Assembly: GCA_965248395.1 (NCBI GenBank)
Contig: OZ252103.1
Coordinates: forward strand, 1,674,001 to 1,738,000
DNA length: 64,000 bases
Direction: 5' to 3'
Origin: JAAXHH01 sp965248395
GTDB lineage: Bacteria > JAAXHH01
Both the position numbers and the translations under genes were made by a program. The notes beneath the pieces are model-generated. The model was given only the letters and a program-made list of their open reading frames with translations, was not told the origin of the DNA and did no database searches. Shown piece after piece: positions 7,202-16,570 of this stretch; positions within the stretch are counted from its first letter, which is position 1; every line of letters starts with the position of its first letter.

Positions 7202-8704
7202 ATGCCCGATCAGCCCAACATCCTCCTGATCCTCTCGGACCAGATGGTCGCCGCGTTGACCGGGGCCTACGGGCATCCCGTCGTCCAGACGCCGCACCTG
7301 AACAGACTGTCGGAAGCCGGCGTGCGATACGATGCCGCCTACACCGCCTTTCCGCTCTGTGCACCCGGCCGGGCATGCCTGATGACGGGACGGCACGCCT
7401 CTGAAATCGGCGCGTGGGACAACGGCGCCCTGTTGGCCGCGGATCAACCGACCTTCGCCCACTATCTGTCCGAGGCGGGATACGATACCGTGCTGTCCGG
7501 CAAGATGCACTTCATCGGTCCGGATCAACTGCACGGATTCAGAATGCGGCTGACTACCGATATATACTCGTCAGATTTCGACTGGGTGAAGCCGGAATGG
7601 ATCCGCCTCAAGGAGACCGGGGGAAGGGACTGCGAGGACGTGATGAACAGCCGGCCGGCGTACAACGCCGCCGGATACACGGGCGACGGTGTGCGAATCG
7701 GGGTCTGGCACGACGCCCTGAGCTACGACGAGGAAACCCATTTCCGCGCCATCGAATACCTGCGGGCCAGGAAGGCCGGTGGGGAAGACGCCCCTTTCCT
7801 GCTCTGCGCATCCTATCATCACCCTCACGAACCGTTCTGGCCGCCTGATGCCTGCTGGGACCGGTACGAAGGCGCCGAAATCGACCTTCCCTCCTTTCCC
7901 GCCGACCTGGATGATCGCTACTCCATGATGGACCTGAACCTGAACGCCTACCACGGTACCGGGCGTTACGACCTGAGGAACGAGGAGGGGCTCTATCGGC
8001 TTCGCCGCGCCTATTTCGGGCTGGTGAGTTACATGGACGACAAGGTCGGCGGCCTGCTGGACGCGCTAGACGAAACCGGACTGGCGGAAAATACGGTGGT
8101 GGTCTTCGCCAGTGACCACGGCGACATGTTGTGCGAGCGGGGTATGGTGCAGAAACGGTGTTTCTACGAGTGGTCCTGCCGCGTGCCCCTCGTCGTGCGC
8201 TTTCCTGATGGATGGCGGGCCGGTACGTCCTGTCCCCATCCCGTGTCGCTGATCGATCTCCTCCCGACGTTCTGCGACCTTGCGGGCGTCGAAAGCCGGC
8301 TTCCCCACGACGGCAGCAGTCTCGTGTCGCCCACCGCTATGGACGACAGGGACCGCGTGGTGTTCGCGCAGGCGCACGAGGCCGTGGGCATGCCCTGTAT
8401 CATGGCGAGGCAGGGACGGTACAAGTACCACTACGTGCACGGCTACGAACCCTGTCTTTTTGATCTGGACAATGATCCCGGCGAATGGCATAATCTTTCC
8501 GGCGAAAGTGCACACCGCCAGGTGGAAGAAAGTCTACGCGATCAGATCCTGGACCGGTTCGACCCGGAAGTCATCGCGGAAGAAAACCTGGCCAGCCTTT
8601 ACCGCCGGCGTCTAATCCGGGATACCATGGCACGGCACGGACGCACCTGGAGTCATTCCCCGGAATTCGATCACCGGCGGGGAGCCATGAACCAGTACGT
8701 GTAA
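7202..8704 (+). CDS. Sulfatase, Cys-type, no signal peptide
   Basis: 500 aa of the alkaline phosphatase/sulfatase superfamily. The active-site motif C53-A-P-G-R57 marks a Cys-type sulfatase whose cysteine must be converted to formylglycine by a maturase not seen in this window. N-terminal metal-binding strand reads LLILSDQ, one Asp rather than the usual DD pair; GAYGHPVVQTPHLNRL and ASDHGDML supply the other family landmarks. No signal peptide, so a cytoplasmic substrate such as a choline sulfate or phosphonate monoester-like compound is possible; the substrate cannot be read from sequence. Start ATG has GGAG upstream. It is followed at 84 bp by a Gfo/Idh/MocA dehydrogenase, probably the same catabolic unit. 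Confidence 0.88.
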   Translation: MPDQPNILLILSDQMVAALTGAYGHPVVQTPHLNRLSEAGVRYDAAYTAFPLCAPGRACLMTGRHASEIGAWDNGALLAADQPTFAHYLSEAGYDTVLSGKMHFIGPDQLHGFRMRLTTDIYSSDFDWVKPEWIRLKETGGRDCEDVMNSRPAYNAAGYTGDGVRIGVWHDALSYDEETHFRAIEYLRARKAGGEDAPFLLCASYHHPHEPFWPPDACWDRYEGAEIDLPSFPADLDDRYSMMDLNLNAYHGTGRYDLRNEEGLYRLRRAYFGLVSYMDDKVGGLLDALDETGLAENTVVVFASDHGDMLCERGMVQKRCFYEWSCRVPLVVRFPDGWRAGTSCPHPVSLIDLLPTFCDLAGVESRLPHDGSSLVSPTAMDDRDRVVFAQAHEAVGMPCIMARQGRYKYHYVHGYEPCLFDLDNDPGEWHNLSGESAHRQVEESLRDQILDRFDPEVIAEENLASLYRRRLIRDTMARHGRTWSHSPEFDHRRGAMNQYV

Positions 8705-8788
8705 CGGCCGAACAGACCGGACCTTCCGGTCCTTGCAACAGGAAGACCCGCTTGCAGTGCCAGGCGGGCATCCAACAGGGAGTATTGC

Positions 8789-9742
8789 ATGTTGCGCGCA
8801 GGCTTTATAGGCGCCGGCGGCCGTTCCCAGAGCGCCCATTACCCGGCGGTCGACCGGCTGCCTGACGTCGAATTGACCGCTGTGTGCGAACTGGACGAAA
8901 CGCGCCTGGCGCAGGTAACCGGACGCTACGACTTTCCCCACGTGTACACGAACCACCGCGCCATGCTGGCGGAGGTGGAACTGGACGTGGTCTATTGCGT
9001 CATGCACGAGAAGTGGCTGCTCCAACCCGCTCTCGACAGTCTTCGCGCGGGTAAGCACATTTTCATCGAAAAACCACCCGGGGCGAACAGCGGGGAGACG
9101 CGGCAGTTGTTGGACGCGGCCGTGGAGAACGACGTGTACGCCATGGTGGGATATCAACGGCGCTATACCTCGGTTGTGCGTGAAGCCATGCGGCGCGTAC
9201 GCGACCGGGGACTGGTCTCCCATGCAGTGACCACCTTCAACAAAAAGTTGCTGTTCGAAAAGCACCAGTACTCTACGACCCTGTGGGACGACGTGACCCA
9301 CGTCGTGGACCTGCTGCGTTTCATGGTGGGCAGCGAACCCGTGGAGGTCACCCGTTACCGGGACAAGTTCGAATCGGTCGACTGGAATCACTACACCGCG
9401 CTGGTCCGATTCGACAGCGACGCTACGGGCGTCGTATTCGGTAACCGCGCCTCCGGCGGCCGGGTGTTGAGCGCGGAACTGCACGGCGTGGGCATTGGCT
9501 GTTACATGAAGCTGCCCGAGGAAATAGACATCCGCGCGGACGATCAGCAGACGGTCATGCAGGGATGGGAGATCAACGGCGATGACGCGGAAGATACGCC
9601 CCGTTACGAAGGTACGCTTGCCATGCACGAGCATTTCGTGGATTCCGTGCGCAACCAGTCCATCCCCGTCAGTGATCTTCGAGACGTCATTCATACCATC
9701 CGGCTCGTGGACTGGATAGAAACCGGGCACTGCCCCGATTGA
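8789..9742 (+). CDS. Gfo/Idh/MocA family oxidoreductase
   Basis: 317-aa NAD(P)-dependent dehydrogenase of the glucose-fructose oxidoreductase/inositol dehydrogenase family, which oxidises or reduces sugars and cyclitols. The Rossmann start GFIGAGGRSQSAHYP and the cofactor motif E94-K95-P96 are present. The C-terminal half begins around the segment LWDDVTHVVDLLRF, where the family places a catalytic His. Start ATG follows a CAGGGAG ribosome site. It lies between a sulfatase and an HsdR_N-like gene on the same strand. The substrate is unknown; desulfation followed by sugar oxidation is a reasonable inference from context. Confidence 0.88.
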   Translation: MLRAGFIGAGGRSQSAHYPAVDRLPDVELTAVCELDETRLAQVTGRYDFPHVYTNHRAMLAEVELDVVYCVMHEKWLLQPALDSLRAGKHIFIEKPPGANSGETRQLLDAAVENDVYAMVGYQRRYTSVVREAMRRVRDRGLVSHAVTTFNKKLLFEKHQYSTTLWDDVTHVVDLLRFMVGSEPVEVTRYRDKFESVDWNHYTALVRFDSDATGVVFGNRASGGRVLSAELHGVGIGCYMKLPEEIDIRADDQQTVMQGWEINGDDAEDTPRYEGTLAMHEHFVDSVRNQSIPVSDLRDVIHTIRLVDWIETGHCPD

Positions 9743-9773
9743 GCGCGGTCTTCGAGTCCCGGTACCCCGCATC

Positions 9774-10223
9774 ATGCAACGGTTGAATTTCCCGGACTAC
9801 GCATTCGAAATCGATTCGGACGAAAAGGGACGCAGGATCATTTTCGACGTGATCCGTCGCAGGTACGTCCGATTGACCCCTGAAGAGTGGGTCCGGCAGC
9901 ACCTGGTCCGCTACCTGGTCGAAGACCGGGGATTCCCGGCAGGTTGCGCGGCCGTGGAAAAGGGTTTCCAATATGCCGGGACGGCAGTTCGCGCCGATGT
10001 GATCATGCACGACTTGAAGGGAACGCCCGTCCTGATGGGCGAATGCAAAGCGCCGGAGATTCGTGTGACCGAAGCCGCGTTCGAGCAGTTGGCCCGGTAC
10101 AATTCGGTCATCAACGCCAGGTACCTGGTAGCCACCAATGGCAAGACGCACTTCTGCTGTGAGCACAAGGCCGGCGGCGGATATCACTTCCTTTCTGAAC
10201 TGCCCGAATTCAAGCGTGCCTGA
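9774..10223 (+). CDS. Stand-alone HsdR N-terminal-like (PD-(D/E)xK) protein
   Basis: 149 aa resembling the N-terminal nuclease region of type I restriction enzyme R subunits (HSDR_N). Motif residues are visible: D75 (VRADVIMHD) and E90-C-K92 (LMGECKAP), with the TPEEWVRQHLVRYL helix near 35-47. No helicase region and no HsdM or HsdS gene is near, so this is not a restriction locus. Such short HSDR_N proteins are common as orphans and their role is not established. The stop is 11 bp before the next gene, so it is probably co-transcribed with the metabolic genes around it. Confidence 0.8.
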   Translation: MQRLNFPDYAFEIDSDEKGRRIIFDVIRRRYVRLTPEEWVRQHLVRYLVEDRGFPAGCAAVEKGFQYAGTAVRADVIMHDLKGTPVLMGECKAPEIRVTEAAFEQLARYNSVINARYLVATNGKTHFCCEHKAGGGYHFLSELPEFKRA

Positions 10224-10234
10224 GGAGCCTGGCC

Positions 10235-11038
10235 TTGCCGGAAAACCTGAAACTGGTGCCCTGCGAGTCTTTGGATCAGCGGGTTGAAGCCCTGGAACAG
10301 GATGGCTACGTCTACTTCCCGGATGCGCTCTCGGAGGAGGAAGTCAACGCGCTTCGAGATGCCATGAATCGCCTGGAAGCCCGCCCCGAAGAATACGATC
10401 GGCTCACGGATCCCGAGACTCACGGGTTTATGAATAAGTCCATCAATAACGTATTCAACCGGGCCCCGGTGTTCCTTCCCTGCCTGGACCGGCCCGACGT
10501 CATCGACGTGGTCGAAGCCGCCCATGGTCCGGACTGTCACGTCATCGGCATGACGGCGTGGATGACGGGCCCGGGCCGGCCGGACCAGGGCGTCCACGTG
10601 GACTGGCAGCCGCTTGTGCTGCCGGAAGACATCATGGACGACCCGCGGGTCAAAGTGCCGGTGTACATCACCACGGTCCATTATTACCTCGACGATCTTT
10701 ACGAGGCCTTGGGGCCCACGCAGTTCATCCCCGGCAGCCACCGGGCAGGACGCCGTCCTGCCGGCGGGGAGTCCACCTGGCGCGGGGTCGAACCCCGCAA
10801 CATACTCTGCGCGGCGGGGGACGCCGTCCTGTTCCGCTGCGAAGTCTGGCACCGCGGGACGGCGAATACGAGCGACCAGGTGAGATATCTGTTGCAGGTC
10901 CACTACGCCCAGCGCATGATCACGCAGAAGTTCCCGCCCTACCTGAACCGGTTCCAGTTCGAACCAGCTATCCTGTCCCGTGCAACGGACCGCCAGCGAC
11001 GGTTGCTGGGCGAACATGAACCGAGCAACTATGATTAG
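10235..11038 (+). CDS. Phytanoyl-CoA dioxygenase family protein (Fe(II)/2-oxoglutarate oxygenase)
   Basis: 267 aa. Non-haem iron oxygenase of the PhyH family; members hydroxylate acyl-CoAs, ectoine, mitomycin-type and many small molecules. The facial triad is visible as H121-x-D123 (GVHVDWQ) with distal H206 (CEVWHRGTAN); R217 fits the 2-oxoglutarate carboxylate ligand. Start is TTG after GGAG, 11 bp after the HsdR_N-like gene. It is one of four members of this family in the window, all with intact triads. The substrate is unknown. Confidence 0.88.
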   Translation: MPENLKLVPCESLDQRVEALEQDGYVYFPDALSEEEVNALRDAMNRLEARPEEYDRLTDPETHGFMNKSINNVFNRAPVFLPCLDRPDVIDVVEAAHGPDCHVIGMTAWMTGPGRPDQGVHVDWQPLVLPEDIMDDPRVKVPVYITTVHYYLDDLYEALGPTQFIPGSHRAGRRPAGGESTWRGVEPRNILCAAGDAVLFRCEVWHRGTANTSDQVRYLLQVHYAQRMITQKFPPYLNRFQFEPAILSRATDRQRRLLGEHEPSNYD

Positions 11039-11131
11039 TATCCAAAAGATTTACGGAGCGATCCACAGAGCCAGAGGCTGAAGTCCCGGTTCTCGATATC
11101 AGCCATTCATACCCATACAGGAGGAAGTTTC

Positions 11132-12118
11132 ATGAAACTCGTCAGGTTTGTTATCGTTTTCCTTCTATCCACCGTTCTCGCTATCCAGGTCACCGCGCAG
11201 ACGAGAGAAAAAGGACCGTGGTGGCCCCATCCCATCTGGGGCAAGGACGACCAGTCCGGCGGCTCCAACTGGATAACGCCGGAAAAGGTGCTGAAGGCGC
11301 TTACCCTGGTCAAGACGGGCCAGATCTACGAAATCGGACAGGTGTACAGCGCGGACATGCCCCTTTTCGGTCAGCGGACCTATTCCTTGGTTCTCCCGGG
11401 ATCTCCGACCGGCGAACCCATGGGTGCCAATAACCTGGTCTACTATGACGAGTTCCTGGTCGCCGAAATCGGCCAGGTCGGCACACAGTTCGACGGACCG
11501 GGACACATCGGCGAGCGGGTCAGGATGGAGGACGGCACGGAGAAGGATGTTTTTTACAACGGGTTTACCAATGAAGAAATCAAGGGTCCCTACGGCCTCG
11601 TGAAGCTGGGCATCGAGCACATCAAGCCCTTCATTACCCGCGGCATCCTGGTCGACGTAGCCGCGTACAAGGGCGTTGAGTCTCTCGACCACGGCTACGA
11701 GGTGACGGTGGAGGACGTCCAGGGCGCCCTCGCGCGGCAGGGTATCGCGGAGGACAGCCTGGAACCGGGTGACGCATACTTCTTCCGGTACGGCTGGGCC
11801 CGTCACTGGAACGACCACGATACGTACAATACCGACCCACCGGGCATCGGGCTGGCCGTCGCCCGCTGGGTGGTCGACAGGAAGGCTTCGATGATCGGAT
11901 CGGACCAGTGGACGACCGAGGTGGTGCCCAACCCGGATGCCGACATGGCCTTCCCGGTCCACCAGGAGTTGATCACCCGGAACGGCGTATGGAACCTTGA
12001 GAACATGAACCTGGACGGCCTGTCCGGGGACGGGGTTTACGAGTTTCTGTTCATACACACGCCTATTCGATTCAAGGGCGCAACGGGTTCGCCGGCGCGG
12101 CCGATCGCCATACGATAG
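11132..12118 (+). CDS. Secreted cyclase/kynurenine formamidase-like metal hydrolase
   Basis: 328 aa with a signal peptide (about 1-22), so periplasmic. It belongs to the cyclase family (PF04199), which includes bacterial kynurenine formamidase and isatin hydrolase. The usual HxGTHxDxPxH metal motif appears as QVGTQFDGPGHIG: Asp and the last His are kept, but two positions that are His in classical members are Gln. A C-terminal FLFIHTPIRFKGATGSPARP segment is typical of the family. An AGGAGG ribosome site lies 6 bp before the ATG. An SDR gene follows at 25 bp. Either a subfamily with different metal ligands or an altered enzyme. Confidence 0.8.
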   Translation: MKLVRFVIVFLLSTVLAIQVTAQTREKGPWWPHPIWGKDDQSGGSNWITPEKVLKALTLVKTGQIYEIGQVYSADMPLFGQRTYSLVLPGSPTGEPMGANNLVYYDEFLVAEIGQVGTQFDGPGHIGERVRMEDGTEKDVFYNGFTNEEIKGPYGLVKLGIEHIKPFITRGILVDVAAYKGVESLDHGYEVTVEDVQGALARQGIAEDSLEPGDAYFFRYGWARHWNDHDTYNTDPPGIGLAVARWVVDRKASMIGSDQWTTEVVPNPDADMAFPVHQELITRNGVWNLENMNLDGLSGDGVYEFLFIHTPIRFKGATGSPARPIAIR

Positions 12119-12143
12119 ATCGTGTCGATGAAAGGAGCAGGTC

Positions 12144-12920
12144 ATGCCAGAGTTCGAAGGAAAAGTGGTCATCGTTACCGGGGGCGCAAAGGGCATAGGC
12201 GGAGGGATTGTCCGCGCCTTCGCCGGTGAGGGGGCCCACGTCCTGTGCGCCGATATCGACGACGCCGCCGGCGGAGAAATCGCCGGCGCCAGCGCCCGTA
12301 TTCGCTACGTACACGCCGACGTATCCACCGGCGAGGTGTGCCGTTCCCTGGTGGAAACCGCGACGGAATCCTGGGGCGGAGTGGATATCCTGTGCAACAA
12401 CGTGGGGATTCAGCCGACGTCGAGCTATCTTCCCGCCCACGAAATGTCCGAGGAACAGTGGGACCGGATCATCAATGTGAACCTCAAGAGCCGCTTTCTC
12501 ATGGTCAAGTACTGCGTTCCCGTGATGAAGCGGCGCGGGGGCGGGGTGATCATCAACACGGCCAGTGTCCAGGGACTGCAGTCGGCGAAGGGCATTTCGG
12601 CATACGCGGCGAGCAAGGGAGGCGATCTTTCCCTGGTCAGGCAACTGGCGCTGGATTACGCCGAGGACAATATCCGCGTGGTGGCGGTCAACCCGGGGAC
12701 CATCGAAACACCGCTCCTGCAGGAGGCGATCGAATCGATCGGCGGCGACGAAGACGAAATCCGGACGGACATGGCCTCCCGGCACGCGCTGAACCGGCTC
12801 GGAACTCCCGGGGACATCGCGAATGCCGTGCTGTTTCTCGCCAGCAGCCGGGCGTCGTTCATCACGGGCGAATACGTGAACGTGGACGGGGGACTGATGG
12901 CGAAAGGCACGTGGGCCTAG
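12144..12920 (+). CDS. Short-chain dehydrogenase/reductase, classical
   Basis: 258-aa NAD(P)-dependent classical SDR. The cofactor motif TGGAKGIGGG is at 12-21, NNVG marks the central strand, and the catalytic set is Ser in NTASVQ with YAASK (Tyr-x3-Lys). The end (ASFITGEYVNVDGGL) is typical of 3-oxoacyl-ACP reductase and sugar dehydrogenase-like members. AAAGGAG precedes the ATG. The gene runs convergently into sdhB and its last 4 bp overlap sdhB's 3' end. Substrate unknown; probably in one transcription unit with the upstream secreted cyclase. Confidence 0.9.
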   Translation: MPEFEGKVVIVTGGAKGIGGGIVRAFAGEGAHVLCADIDDAAGGEIAGASARIRYVHADVSTGEVCRSLVETATESWGGVDILCNNVGIQPTSSYLPAHEMSEEQWDRIINVNLKSRFLMVKYCVPVMKRRGGGVIINTASVQGLQSAKGISAYAASKGGDLSLVRQLALDYAEDNIRVVAVNPGTIETPLLQEAIESIGGDEDEIRTDMASRHALNRLGTPGDIANAVLFLASSRASFITGEYVNVDGGLMAKGTWA

Positions 12921-13678
12921 GCCGCTTCGTCACTATCCTTCGACTTGAAGATGCGCAGGAGCCTGTTGAGCGGGTCGTAAAACTCGCCGACGACCCGTTC
13001 CTTCAGGGGAATGATGGCGTTGTCCGTGATGGTGATCTCTTCGGGGCAGACCGTGGTGCAGCACTTGGTGATGTTGCAGTAGCCAATACCCTGGTCGTCC
13101 TTGAGGTCTTCAAGCCGGTCCTCGGTGTCGAGGGGATGCATTTCCAGGGCGGCGGCGTGCACCATGAGGCGGGGACCGATGAACTCCTCGCGCAGGTCAT
13201 GCTCTCTCAGGACGTGGCAGACGTCCTGGCAGAGAAAGCACTCGATACACTTACGGAACTCCTGCACCCGCTCGATATCATCCTGCTCCATGCGCCAGGT
13301 GCCGTCTTCGGCGTCGGGCTTGCGGGGCTTGAACGGCTTGATCTTCTCTTTCGCGCGGTAGTTCCAGGACACGTCGGTGACCAGGTCCCGGATGGTCTTG
13401 AAGGCCTTCATCGGCTCGATGGTGATGGTCTCGTCCTCCGGCATGTCGCTCATCCGGGTCATGCACATCAGGCGCGGATTTCCGTTGACCTCGGCGGAAC
13501 AGGACCCGCACTTGCCGGCCTTGCAGTTCCACCGGACCGCGAGATCCGGCGCCGATTCCGCCTGGATCTGGTGCACCGCGTCCAGTACCACCATGCCTTC
13601 GTCTATTTCGGTGGAATAGTCCTCGAACCTGCCATCCTCGTCATCGCCCCGCCAGATACGGAAGTTGGCCGTCGCCAT
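12917..13678 (-). CDS. sdhB: Succinate dehydrogenase/fumarate reductase iron-sulfur subunit
   Basis: 253-aa electron-transfer subunit that carries electrons from the flavoprotein to the membrane anchor. All three clusters are visible: [2Fe-2S] ligands C52, C57, C60 and C72; [4Fe-4S] ligands C144, C147, C150 and C154 (CIECFLCQDVC); and the [3Fe-4S] group C201, C206 or C207, and C211 (CNITKCCTTVCPEEI). The start ATG shares one base with the sdhA stop (TAATG). It is last in the order sdhC-sdhA-sdhB, the order I recall for mycobacterial Sdh1. Direction of the reaction (SDH or FRD) cannot be read from this. Confidence 0.95.
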   Translation of the reverse strand: MATANFRIWRGDDEDGRFEDYSTEIDEGMVVLDAVHQIQAESAPDLAVRWNCKAGKCGSCSAEVNGNPRLMCMTRMSDMPEDETITIEPMKAFKTIRDLVTDVSWNYRAKEKIKPFKPRKPDAEDGTWRMEQDDIERVQEFRKCIECFLCQDVCHVLREHDLREEFIGPRLMVHAAALEMHPLDTEDRLEDLKDDQGIGYCNITKCCTTVCPEEITITDNAIIPLKERVVGEFYDPLNRLLRIFKSKDSDEAA

Positions 13679-15492
13679 TACCTGTTCTCCTCGATGATCG
13701 CTGCCAGGTCTTCCCGGAGCGGTTTGACCGGAACGCGGTTGATCACCATTTCGCCGTCGGCGTTCTTATGCTGGGTGATGTTGATGCCGCCGAAAACCTC
13801 GTCCTTGTCCTCGAAGTCCTCGCGGAAGTGGGCGCCCCGGCTCTCCTTCCTTTCCACCGCGGCCCGGGCTACCGCCTCCGACACGATCAGCAGGTACTTC
13901 AGATCCAGCGCGGTATGCCATCCCGGGTTGTATTCCCGGTTTCCGATGACGGAGACCTTGCCGGCCCGTTGCCGGAGATCGTCTATGAATTCGAGCGCCC
14001 GCTGCATGTTCGCTTCGTTGCGCACGATGCCGACGAGTTCCTGCATGCGGTCCTGCAATTCATACTGAATGTCGAAGGGATTCTCATCGCTGTTTTCGCG
14101 ATCGAAGGGCGCCAGGGTCTCCCGCACGGCCGCTTCGACCTGGTCCTCGTCGATGGAGCCGTTCCCGTTTTCGCGGGCGAACTCCGCGGCGTACAGGCCG
14201 GCACGCTGTCCGAATACCAGCAGGTCGGAAAGCGAGTTTCCCCCCAGCCGGTTGGCGCCGTGCAGTCCCGCTGCGCACTCCCCGGTGGCGAACAGGCCGG
14301 GCACGGTCGTCATCTGCGTATCTGCGTCCACGAGCACGCCGCCCATCACGTAATGGGTGGTGGGGCCCACTTCCATGGTCTCCTTCGTGATGTCGATATC
14401 GGCGAGCTGCTTGAACTGGTGATACATGCTGGGCAGCTTGCGCTTGATATGTTCCTCGGCATTTGAGAGTTTCTCCCTGATCCACGCGATATCGAGGTAT
14501 ACCCCGCCGTGGGGCGAACCGCGGCCTTCCCGTATTTCCCGGACGATACACCGGGCCACGTGGTCCCTCGTCAACAGCTCGGGCGGGCGCCTTGCGTTCT
14601 TGTCCCCCTGCGTGTATATCCATCCTTCTTCGGGACTGTCCGCCGTCTGGTTCTTGTACAGGTCGGGTATGTCGTTGAACAGGAAGCGGTCGCCTTCGCT
14701 GTTCGTCAGGATGCCGCCCTCGCCGCGGACGCCTTCCGTGACCAGGATGCCCCGGACGCTCGGAGGCCAGACCATGCCCGTCGGGTGGAACTGCACGAAT
14801 TCCATGTCGAGCAGCGCGGCGCCGGCGTCGTAAGCCAGCCCGTGTCCGTCTCCGGTGTATTCCCAACTGTTGCTGGTGATCTTGAATGCCCGGCCGATGC
14901 CGCCCGTGGCAAGGATGACCGCCCTGGCGCGAAACACGCGGAAGCTGCCGCGCTCCCGGTCGTAACCGAAGGCGCCCACGACCCGGTCGCCGTCCTTCAA
15001 AAGGGCCACGATGGCGTGTTCCATGTACACTTCCATGCCCTGGTGAATCCCGTAGTCCTGGAGGGTTCGGATCATTTCCAGGCCGGTCCGGTCGCCCACG
15101 TGGGCTAGACGGGGATACTTGTGGCCGCCGAAATTGCGCTGGAGGATGCGGCCGTCGGCCGTCCGGTCGAACAGCGCTCCCCAGGATTCCAGTTCCCGTA
15201 CGCGGTCCGGCGCCTCCCTGGCGTGCAACTCGGCCATGCGCCAGTTGCTCAGGTACTGGCCGCCACGCATCGTATCGGCGAAATGCACGCTCCAGCCGTC
15301 CCGGTCGTCCACGTTGGCCAGCGCCGCCGCGACGCCGCCTTCGGCCATGACCGTATGGGCCTTGCCCAGCAGGGATTTGCAGACAAGTCCGACTGAAACT
15401 CCCGCTGACGAGGCTTCGATCGCCGCCCGAAGACCGGCACCGCCGGCCCCGATCACCAGCACGTCATGTTCGTGATCCTGGTATTCCGCCAT
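13678..15492 (-). CDS. sdhA: Succinate dehydrogenase/fumarate reductase flavoprotein subunit
   Basis: 604-aa FAD subunit that oxidises succinate at the inner membrane. The Rossmann motif is IGAGGAGLRAA (14-24), and the covalent FAD-histidine segment is AHTVMAEGG with H46. Substrate-site features include HPTGM in the middle and ATGECAAGLHGANRLGGNSLSD before the C-terminal helical domain. Normal family length. It immediately follows the membrane anchor gene (no intervening base) and shares one base with sdhB, so the three genes form an obligate operon. Confidence 0.96.
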   Translation of the reverse strand: MAEYQDHEHDVLVIGAGGAGLRAAIEASSAGVSVGLVCKSLLGKAHTVMAEGGVAAALANVDDRDGWSVHFADTMRGGQYLSNWRMAELHAREAPDRVRELESWGALFDRTADGRILQRNFGGHKYPRLAHVGDRTGLEMIRTLQDYGIHQGMEVYMEHAIVALLKDGDRVVGAFGYDRERGSFRVFRARAVILATGGIGRAFKITSNSWEYTGDGHGLAYDAGAALLDMEFVQFHPTGMVWPPSVRGILVTEGVRGEGGILTNSEGDRFLFNDIPDLYKNQTADSPEEGWIYTQGDKNARRPPELLTRDHVARCIVREIREGRGSPHGGVYLDIAWIREKLSNAEEHIKRKLPSMYHQFKQLADIDITKETMEVGPTTHYVMGGVLVDADTQMTTVPGLFATGECAAGLHGANRLGGNSLSDLLVFGQRAGLYAAEFARENGNGSIDEDQVEAAVRETLAPFDRENSDENPFDIQYELQDRMQELVGIVRNEANMQRALEFIDDLRQRAGKVSVIGNREYNPGWHTALDLKYLLIVSEAVARAAVERKESRGAHFREDFEDKDEVFGGINITQHKNADGEMVINRVPVKPLREDLAAIIEENR

Positions 15493-16302
15493 TTAGAGTA
15501 TTCTCCAATCCGTCCAGACGCCCATGGCCACCAGGCGTACGTATACATCCGAGAAACCGACCCAGACCAGGCTCATCCATGCATACAGCATATGACGCCT
15601 GTTCAGGCAGGACACGCACCGGTAGGTCGCGTGTCGCGCCGGCGCCTTCGAAAGCAGGTCGAGGTATCCGCCGATCAGGTGGCGCAATGAGTGGCAGCCG
15701 AGCGTATAGGCGCCCAGCAGGACCACGTTGAGCGTTAACACGAGGGTTCCGACACCTATGCCGAAGGCCGTCTCGCCGGTCTGTTCGTCCGCGAACCACA
15801 TCGCCTTCCAGGCGTCATGGGCCAGGAAGGCCGTGATGATCAGCGCCAGGTAGAGGAAATAGCGGTGCACGTTCTGCATAATCAGGGGAAACGACTGTTC
15901 GCCCCGGTAATTGCTTCTGGGTTCGGACACGCTGCAAGAGGGCGGATCGGCCCAGAAGGCCTTGTAGTACGCCCCGCGGTAGTAATAGCAGGTCAGGCGG
16001 AAGCCCGCGGGCGCCCAGAGGATCAGAAATGCCGGCGAGAAAGGCAGCATCGCCGGCCACCATTCGGGACGGGGCCCGAAAAGAGCGTGAGGCGAACTTC
16101 CGAACAATTCAGGCGAATAGAAGGGGGAGAGATAGGGTCCCCAGGCGTAATCGGCGCCTTGAAAGGCCGCCCACGTGGAATAGATCACGAATGCGGAAAG
16201 CCCCATGAATACAAAAACCGGTTGTATCCACCAGGCCTCCGTGCGGCTTGTCTGACCGAACCCGCTTGTCTTCAGCGAAACACCGGTTGTCGACATGGGC
16301 AA
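15493..16302 (-). CDS. sdhC: Succinate dehydrogenase membrane anchor (single-gene, Sdh1-like)
   Basis: 269-aa inner-membrane anchor and quinone/haem subunit. Five or six hydrophobic segments are visible (near 28-48, 82-102, 140-160, 175-198, 238-258). It carries histidines in or next to helices (NVHRYFLYL and CHSLRHLIGGY) suitable for haem binding. The length, the lone anchor gene and the C-A-B order resemble the mycobacterial Sdh1 type rather than the E. coli SdhC plus SdhD pair. The first ATG is used; an ATG two codons later would also serve. First gene of the operon, divergent from a DUF6785 gene across 268 bp. Confidence 0.85.
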   Translation of the reverse strand: MPMSTTGVSLKTSGFGQTSRTEAWWIQPVFVFMGLSAFVIYSTWAAFQGADYAWGPYLSPFYSPELFGSSPHALFGPRPEWWPAMLPFSPAFLILWAPAGFRLTCYYYRGAYYKAFWADPPSCSVSEPRSNYRGEQSFPLIMQNVHRYFLYLALIITAFLAHDAWKAMWFADEQTGETAFGIGVGTLVLTLNVVLLGAYTLGCHSLRHLIGGYLDLLSKAPARHATYRCVSCLNRRHMLYAWMSLVWVGFSDVYVRLVAMGVWTDWRIL

Positions 16303-16570
16303 TCCTCGAATAGTCGAATGAATGGACAGTTTTCAGTTATTGACACAAGTAAGAAAAGTAGAAGCAGGAGGAAGAAGATGCAATAGAAAAAGCGTCGTTT
16401 CAAGGCGTCTGCCGCGTCTTATTGAAGGATTGCTCAACCAAAATTCGTTGGGTGGTTCCGTACACGGCCATTTATATTGTTTTTCTTTACCGGATAAGCC
16501 TTGCGGGATGAAACCGGCGTAACCGCTGTAATCCCGATTTCCTGTTTCAAGGAGATCTCCCCTGTCCGCC

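Noticed and set aside
9774..10223. Restriction-modification locus
   Set aside because: No HsdM, HsdS or helicase region; only an orphan N-terminal-type domain.
12245..14068. 607-codon plus-strand frame across an SDR and the sdh genes
   Set aside because: Covers genes read in other frames with good motifs; its translation is arginine-rich and matches nothing.
16340..16368. TTGACA at 16340 as a promoter for the DUF6785 gene
   Set aside because: No -10 sequence at 16-18 bp spacing.
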